Assembly (NCBI GenBank): GCA_025936955.1
Contig: JAICSL010000053.1
Span: 1-8,510 of the forward strand
Direction of reading: 5' to 3'
DNA: 8,510 bases
From: Nitrososphaeraceae archaeon
GTDB taxonomy: Archaea > Thermoproteota > Nitrososphaeria > Nitrososphaerales > Nitrososphaeraceae
Positions 5,565-8,510 of this stretch are shown here, piece after piece (position 1 is the stretch's first letter; every line of letters starts with the position of its first letter). A program made the translations under genes and the position numbers. The notes under the pieces were generated by a model, which did not search any database, was not told the DNA's origin, and saw only the letters and a list, made by a program, of their open reading frames with translations.

Positions 5565-5580
5565 TACAAAAGATTTTGTA
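5565..5580. repeat. Perfect dyad TACAAAA-GA-TTTTGTA
   Basis: Seven-base arms flank a two-base centre. It sits 3 bp beyond the stop of the 70-aa membrane protein gene and about 33 bp upstream of the Rieske TATA box. The short centre is more like a DNA-binding site than an RNA hairpin. It could be an operator for the Rieske-cysS unit or part of the 3' end of the preceding transcript. Confidence 0.4.
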
Positions 5581-5583
5581 AAA

Positions 5584-5796
5584 TTATGAGCTAGTATTCT
5601 CTTTAACTCTATTTCGATTCCTGCCGTATATTGTCACCATTCCTAACGCAATAAAGGCAGCGCCCAAAACCAATATAATGAAATCAGCTGGCAGTATTAT
5701 ACGCCATACATCATTAACCCTGCCAGCATAAATAAATATGATGGCCAAAAGTGCTAATGCAATTCCTGTAATGACTTCACCATTGATCCTTTCCAT
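5584..5796 (-). CDS. Small two-helix membrane protein, unknown function
   Basis: The 70-aa product has two membrane helices (about residues 8-24, ITGIALALLAIIFIYAG, and 36-57, LPADFIILVLGAAFIALGMVTI). A short loop with VNDVWR separates them, and the tail is basic and polar (YGRNRNRVKENTSS). By the positive-inside rule the tail is probably cytoplasmic. No family is recognised. The start at ATG 5796 is well supported by a TATA box centred 26 bp upstream and no leader. It has its own promoter and lies between tfb and the Rieske gene without clear functional link to either. Confidence 0.68.
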   Translation of the reverse strand: MERINGEVITGIALALLAIIFIYAGRVNDVWRIILPADFIILVLGAAFIALGMVTIYGRNRNRVKENTSS

Positions 5797-5817
5797 AAAT
5801 TAGCGAATATAGTCTGT

Positions 5818-5826
5818 ATTATAAAT
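5818..5826 (-). promoter_or_regulatory. TATA box of the 70-aa membrane protein gene
   Basis: On the minus strand ATTTATAAT is centred about 26 bp before ATG 5796. This is the standard archaeal distance to the transcription start, so the message should be leaderless. Confidence 0.65.
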
Positions 5827-5871
5827 ACTCTATTGATATCACTGCAATGCTATTTTCTGTTTAGTGGTAGG

Positions 5872-5883
5872 AAATAAAAAATT
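5872..5883 (-). terminator. T-rich transcription end after tfb
   Basis: The tfb stop codon (5889-5887) is followed on the minus strand by CCTAATTTTTTATTTCC, a run of six T and then three T. This is a typical archaeal termination context and sits well before the next promoter (5818-5826). Confidence 0.5.
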
Positions 5884-5886
5884 AGG

Positions 5887-6951
5887 TTACCTGGAGGTTA
5901 TAGAAGGTTTAATGCTTATTGTCAATTTAAAAGTAGTAAGAATATCTTTGCATCTATTACGAATAGTGACCTCTGTTACTCCAGATAGGCTTGATATGTC
6001 AACTTGGAGAAGATTTATTCCGAGTAACACGGCTGCAAGGTATATATAAGCAGCGGCAAGCCCATTTGGAGCTTTTCCATCTGCCAAAAGATGATCATCC
6101 GTTTTATGTGCAAGATCAATTGCTAATCTTTCAACTTTTGTACCTATCTTTGCTATGTTCGCTAGTTTGGATATATATTGATCGATTGCAAGTTTTACTG
6201 GAATAATAGTTGTCGGTTGAGATGACGATGAGAGAGTGTTTTTTGTATTTGAAGGAGGATCTGGATCTTGGAGCCCATCAGAAGATATTTTGGTTCCTGA
6301 CTGTTCAGTAAATACGCCCAATTCCATTACCATTATCCTATAATATTTGGACGCAAGTTTTAGACTAAATCGATCACTCTCAGTAATACCTGTCGCTTTA
6401 ACGATCTCATCCATTGATCGTACCATTGAACATCTCTTACATGCTAGATATATCGTTGCGGCAGCTATACATGCAATGGATTTTCCTTTAGCTTCACTTT
6501 TATTCTCAAAATTCCTGTAAATCATGGCAGCTGTTTCCACTAGTGTCTTTGGAAGTAACATAGCAGAACAAGTCTCATTGATTTTAGATAAGACATTTGA
6601 AAGTCTCCTTTCCTTTGGAGATGCAACTCTTATTCTTGAATGCCATTTGCGCATAGCATTCATCTGTTCAGCCACCTGATGATCTATAGATCTACCAGTA
6701 TAATCTTTTGACCCAAATGCTATCTCTGTTCTTAAACCATAATCATGTAATGAGAAGCTTGTAAATCCACTTGCACGTGTGTTCTTGGACTTTTCTTCGA
6801 AGTCAGTGGAATGTGATTCTGGACCGTAATCGTCAACTTGATCCATAACCACGCAGCCACATTTTTGGCAAATGTATTCGCCCTTACTATAATCATGAAT
6901 AAGATTGGATTCGCATTCAGGACATACAGTATGATATTCTATTGAGGTCAT
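5887..6951 (-). CDS. tfb: Transcription initiation factor B (TFB/TFIIB)
   Basis: TFB binds the TBP-TATA complex through the BRE and recruits RNA polymerase. The 354-aa protein has a complete layout. An N-terminal zinc ribbon carries Cys10, Cys13, Cys28 and Cys31. The B-reader/linker segment spans about 60-95, with FTSFSLHDYGLRTEIAF. The first cyclin fold is about 108-213 (GKSIACIAAATIYLACKR at 156-173) and the second about 250-345 (GKAPNGLAAAYIYLA at 292-306). Typical archaeal TFBs are about 300 aa. The extra length is mainly a Ser/Thr/Pro/Asp-rich linker between the cyclin folds at about 215-250, which is unusually long. ATG 6951 starts 15 bp after gar1. A weak GAGG lies about 12 nt before it, so the two are probably cotranscribed. 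Thaumarchaea usually hold several TFB paralogues; whether this is the general one cannot be told here. Confidence 0.96.
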   Translation of the reverse strand: MTSIEYHTVCPECESNLIHDYSKGEYICQKCGCVVMDQVDDYGPESHSTDFEEKSKNTRASGFTSFSLHDYGLRTEIAFGSKDYTGRSIDHQVAEQMNAMRKWHSRIRVASPKERRLSNVLSKINETCSAMLLPKTLVETAAMIYRNFENKSEAKGKSIACIAAATIYLACKRCSMVRSMDEIVKATGITESDRFSLKLASKYYRIMVMELGVFTEQSGTKISSDGLQDPDPPSNTKNTLSSSSQPTTIIPVKLAIDQYISKLANIAKIGTKVERLAIDLAHKTDDHLLADGKAPNGLAAAYIYLAAVLLGINLLQVDISSLSGVTEVTIRNRCKDILTTFKLTISIKPSITSR

Positions 6952-6966
6952 AACTCTATTTGCCTC

Positions 6967-7266
6967 TTACTTTCTGTGCCTACCAGAGGAAGCACCACGT
7001 TTATTACTCTTAAAATCCTTTTTTCGAGTTAAAAATCCACCCTTGAACACTTTGGTTCCAATTATTCTGTTGATTTTGTCAGTTAGCGGGATGGCTGAAG
7101 CATAGGGTGCACTAACAGGACCGATTACTTCCGTCACTTTACCAATGCGCTTTCCTCGTATGTCGATTAACAATTCACCATCATTAATTTTCTTTATGCC
7201 TGTCGTAAGTCTTACTATTAATCTTCCGCTTCTAGCTAAATGCAAAATCTCTCCTACCTCTTCCAA
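6967..7266 (-). CDS. gar1: H/ACA ribonucleoprotein subunit Gar1
   Basis: Gar1 is the small beta-barrel subunit of H/ACA RNPs. It binds Cbf5 and helps release product in guide-RNA-directed pseudouridylation of rRNA. The 99-aa protein shows the family core: VGEILHLARSGRLIVRL at 4-20, then the highly conserved KRIGKVTEVIGPVSAPYAS at 39-57, then GTKVF at 70-74. A basic tail follows (RKK...KSNKRGASSGRHRK). The start codon is TTG (7266-7264). Upstream in frame there is no ATG or GTG before a TAA at 7302-7300, and the first residue aligns with the expected family start, so TTG is well supported. No clear TATA box sits at the leaderless distance; AT-rich candidates near 7322-7330 and 7337-7345 would give a leader of 30-50 nt. 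It is followed by tfb after 15 bp, an association seen in other archaea. Confidence 0.93.
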   Translation of the reverse strand: MEEVGEILHLARSGRLIVRLTTGIKKINDGELLIDIRGKRIGKVTEVIGPVSAPYASAIPLTDKINRIIGTKVFKGGFLTRKKDFKSNKRGASSGRHRK

Positions 7267-7285
7267 ATTACAACAACTATCACCA

Positions 7286-7378
7286 TTGAGATCTACTTGT
7301 TATCATTCTAGTCTGTCAAGAATAATTTAGTTTATTGATAATAAAACCTAGCAGCTTAATTAACAAGATCTCGTCAAT
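7286..7378. repeat. Imperfect inverted repeat in the srp19-gar1 spacer
   Basis: TTGAGATCTACTTGTTA (7286-7302) is matched in inverted orientation by TAACAAGATCTCGTCAA (7362-7378), with small offsets around a shared 7-base core GAGATCT/AGATCTC. Both arms lie in the 141-bp spacer before gar1 and enclose about 59 bp. AGATCT is itself a palindrome, so part of the match is trivial. Confidence 0.35.
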
Positions 7379-7407
7379 CATCAAGTCAACAGTAATTAAT
7401 CACAATA

Positions 7408-7728
7408 CTATTTCACAGATTTCTGTTTATTTCTTTTTTGTAACATCTTTTCCCCGATAGTTTTAATAATTGCGGATTTTTTTTCAGTTTGTTTTCTAGA
7501 TATCATAATATATGATGATTTAACAAAGGATCGTCGCGGAAATCTTGCTTGATTATTTATTTTCTCATCGTTTATATCATCATAGCCAGCTAATTTTGCA
7601 GCGTCAATTATTTCGGTAATAGTAGGATCATAAATCGCACTCTCGCGTTTTATTCTTCGACCCTTACGTTTTGATAAATTTTTGTTAAAATAATCGAGCC
7701 ATAATATTACGTGATCATAGTCTTTCAA
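7408..7728 (-). CDS. srp19: Signal recognition particle 19 kDa protein
   Basis: SRP19 binds helices 6 and 8 of the 7S RNA and allows SRP54 to join the particle that targets proteins to the membrane. The 106-aa product has the family signature at its start: DHVILWLDYFNKNLSKRKGRRI (5-26), then the helix TITEIIDAAKLAGYD (36-50), and the basic strand segment RFPRRSFVKSSYIMIS (62-77). It ends in a lysine-rich tail. The start codon is TTG (7728-7726): an in-frame TAG lies 6 bp upstream and there is no ATG before residue 75. A TATA box at 7752-7760, centred about 27 bp upstream, makes the mRNA leaderless. gar1 and tfb follow downstream. Confidence 0.93.
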   Translation of the reverse strand: MKDYDHVILWLDYFNKNLSKRKGRRIKRESAIYDPTITEIIDAAKLAGYDDINDEKINNQARFPRRSFVKSSYIMISRKQTEKKSAIIKTIGEKMLQKRNKQKSVK

Positions 7729-7751
7729 TGACTAGCAATTGGATTATCATA

Positions 7752-7760
7752 CATATAATC
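7752..7760 (-). promoter_or_regulatory. TATA box of srp19
   Basis: On the minus strand ATTATATG (within GATTATATGT) is centred near 7756, about 27-28 bp before the TTG start at 7728. This puts the transcript start at the initiation codon or one or two bases before it. Confidence 0.6.
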
Positions 7761-7828
7761 TTAGTATAGTAGTTGCTCGATTATAAATTGTTCTGATTAA
7801 AAAATTATATATCTTATTTTCTACAGTA

Positions 7829-7840
7829 ATCGCAAGCGAT
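7829..7840. repeat. GC-containing dyad ATCGC-AA-GCGAT
   Basis: Two perfect 5-base arms flank a two-base centre in an otherwise nearly pure AT region. It lies about 70 bp upstream of the srp19 TATA box and about 20 bp beyond a plus-strand TATA-like element. The form fits a transcription-factor site. Function not known. Confidence 0.35.
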
Positions 7841-8019
7841 AATTAATTTATTTTATTTACCAAGAGCTGCCATCTAGACTATCTTTTTGGAATGGTATTC
7901 TTGAAACTAAAATATTATTAAAAACTTTATTAAGGATATTTATGTTTCTTTTTTTTAATAAAATCCTAGTTTATTTTATTTAATTTAACTTGATTTATTG
8001 TCACTGCATAATCAGGATA

Positions 8020-8036
8020 TTTTTTTTATTTTTTTT
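8020..8036 (+). terminator. T8-A-T8 tract
   Basis: Two runs of eight T separated by one A. On the plus strand this is a strong archaeal termination context, yet no plus-strand gene precedes it within the window after rpoK. It may end an untranslated RNA, insulate the phosphatase promoter from read-through, or be a bent, flexible promoter-upstream element. Confidence 0.3.
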
Positions 8037-8069
8037 CTGATAAAAAGACATAGTTATTACTTAATATAC

Positions 8070-8078
8070 TTTTTAAAT
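8070..8078 (+). promoter_or_regulatory. TATA box of the phosphatase gene
   Basis: TTTTTAAAT is centred at 8074, 25 bp before the ATG at 8099, consistent with a leaderless message. Confidence 0.5.
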
Positions 8079-8098
8079 GTTGCAATACAACTGGAAAT

Positions 8099-8510
8099 AT
8101 GATTATAGTAGATATTTTGAAGGAAAGCTGTAAACAAGTTTATGAACAAACCCGAGATCTTGCCGGAACTGAAGAGGGTAACAGGAAATTCGGAAAAGGA
8201 GCAGGTGGTGACATTTCTCGAAAGATTGATCTTCTTGCGGAAGAAACGGTAATAAACACAATTAGAAAATTTAATTTTAGACCAACAATAATCGGAGAAG
8301 AATGTGGATTCATTGAAGGAACGGATGGATTTTTGATTATGGATGCAATAGATGGGACAACTAACGCTAGTAGAGGATTACCTTTTTTTTGCTGCTCTTT
8401 AGCCTATGCGACAGACTTCAAACTAAGTTCAGTAGTTGATTCTGCAATTATTGATCTTTCTACGGGAGACTTATTCCATTCTTCAAAAGGCAATGGAGCA
8501 TATTTGAACG
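8099..8510 (+). CDS. Inositol monophosphatase-family sugar phosphatase (5' part, cut by window edge)
   Basis: The frame is open from ATG 8099 to the window end (137 codons seen). It shows the metal-dependent IMPase/FBPase superfamily signature: GGDISRKIDLLAEE at 36-49, IIGEE with the metal ligand Glu67 at 64-68, and DAIDGTTN at 82-89 (Asp82, Asp85, Gly86, Thr87). The segment RGLPFFCCSLAYA follows. The full-length family is about 250-280 aa, so the C-terminal half with the last catalytic Asp lies outside. Archaeal members often cleave both inositol-1-phosphate and fructose-1,6-bisphosphate, feeding phospholipid head groups or gluconeogenesis; the exact substrate cannot be read from this half. 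Pro is replaced by Ala in the usual DPIDGT motif, a tolerated change. The start is supported by a TATA box 25 bp upstream. Confidence 0.92.
   Translation, partial: MIIVDILKESCKQVYEQTRDLAGTEEGNRKFGKGAGGDISRKIDLLAEETVINTIRKFNFRPTIIGEECGFIEGTDGFLIMDAIDGTTNASRGLPFFCCSLAYATDFKLSSVVDSAIIDLSTGDLFHSSKGNGAYLN

Larger units (their letters stand above)
7729..8098. other. 370-bp very AT-rich divergent intergenic region
   Basis: This separates srp19 (minus) and the phosphatase gene (plus). Both edges carry TATA boxes. Inside are a second TATA-like AATTATATAT at 7803-7812, the dyad ATCGC-AA-GCGAT at 7829-7840, a T8 run at 7949-7956 and a T8-A-T8 tract at 8020-8036 on the plus strand. No convincing ORF was found (longest plus-strand ATG frames are below about 12 codons). 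A plus-strand untranslated RNA ending at one of the T tracts is possible but unproven. Confidence 0.5.

Noticed and set aside
5864..6206. Two plus-strand ORFs (61 and 71 aa) in the tfb 3' half
   Set aside because: Both lie antisense to the second cyclin fold of TFB, with no promoter or family match.
7145..7330. 61-aa plus-strand ORF across gar1
   Set aside because: Antisense to the conserved Gar1 barrel.

Overview
The window looks like chromosomal DNA of an ammonia-oxidising-type archaeon (Nitrososphaeria/Thaumarchaeota, most likely the AT-rich Nitrososphaerales). The archaeal assignment rests on RNA polymerase subunit K, transcription factor B, Gar1 and SRP19. It is supported by TATA boxes placed about 20-28 bp before start codons, which implies leaderless mRNAs, and by a protein ending in a thaumarchaeal-style PEF C-terminal anchor. 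The sequence is by eye about two thirds A+T. The genus is inference.

Left part (1-1505): the 3' end of an unrecognised plus-strand gene (3-221), a gene-free AT-rich stretch, then a divergent pair around one near-palindromic TATA box at 922-930. To the left is a cyclophilin-like (TM1367/DUF369-type) protein (minus) and to the right is rpoK (plus).

Middle (1506-3743), minus strand: a 47-codon GTG-start ORF convergent with rpoK, a 67-aa ORF overlapping the gene upstream of it, a secreted or anchored two-repeat FxLYD-like protein with a PEF-type C-terminus, and a 158-aa membrane-anchored helical protein. A clean 9-bp inverted repeat lies between the last two. A 423-bp gene-poor stretch with nested inverted repeats and a short TTTATC tandem repeat follows.

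Right-central part (3744-7728), all minus: cysteinyl-tRNA synthetase, a small Rieske ferredoxin upstream of it, a 70-aa two-helix membrane protein, then tfb-gar1-srp19 (read in the order srp19, gar1, tfb). The last three are core information-processing genes: SRP19 for the signal recognition particle, Gar1 for H/ACA-guided pseudouridylation, and TFB for transcription initiation. gar1 and tfb are 15 nt apart and probably cotranscribed.

Right end (7729-8510): a 370-bp very AT-rich spacer with a TATA-driven divergent arrangement (srp19 left, an inositol-monophosphatase-family gene right), a GC-containing dyad and T8-A-T8 tracts. The phosphatase gene is cut off by the window edge.

No mobile element, CRISPR array, tRNA, rRNA or obvious new defence or metabolic system was seen. 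The points most worth checking are the shared bidirectional promoter of rpoK, several genes that seem to start with leaderless UUG codons, the long linker in TFB, the probable mis-called N-terminus of rpoK, and the small unassigned ORFs.
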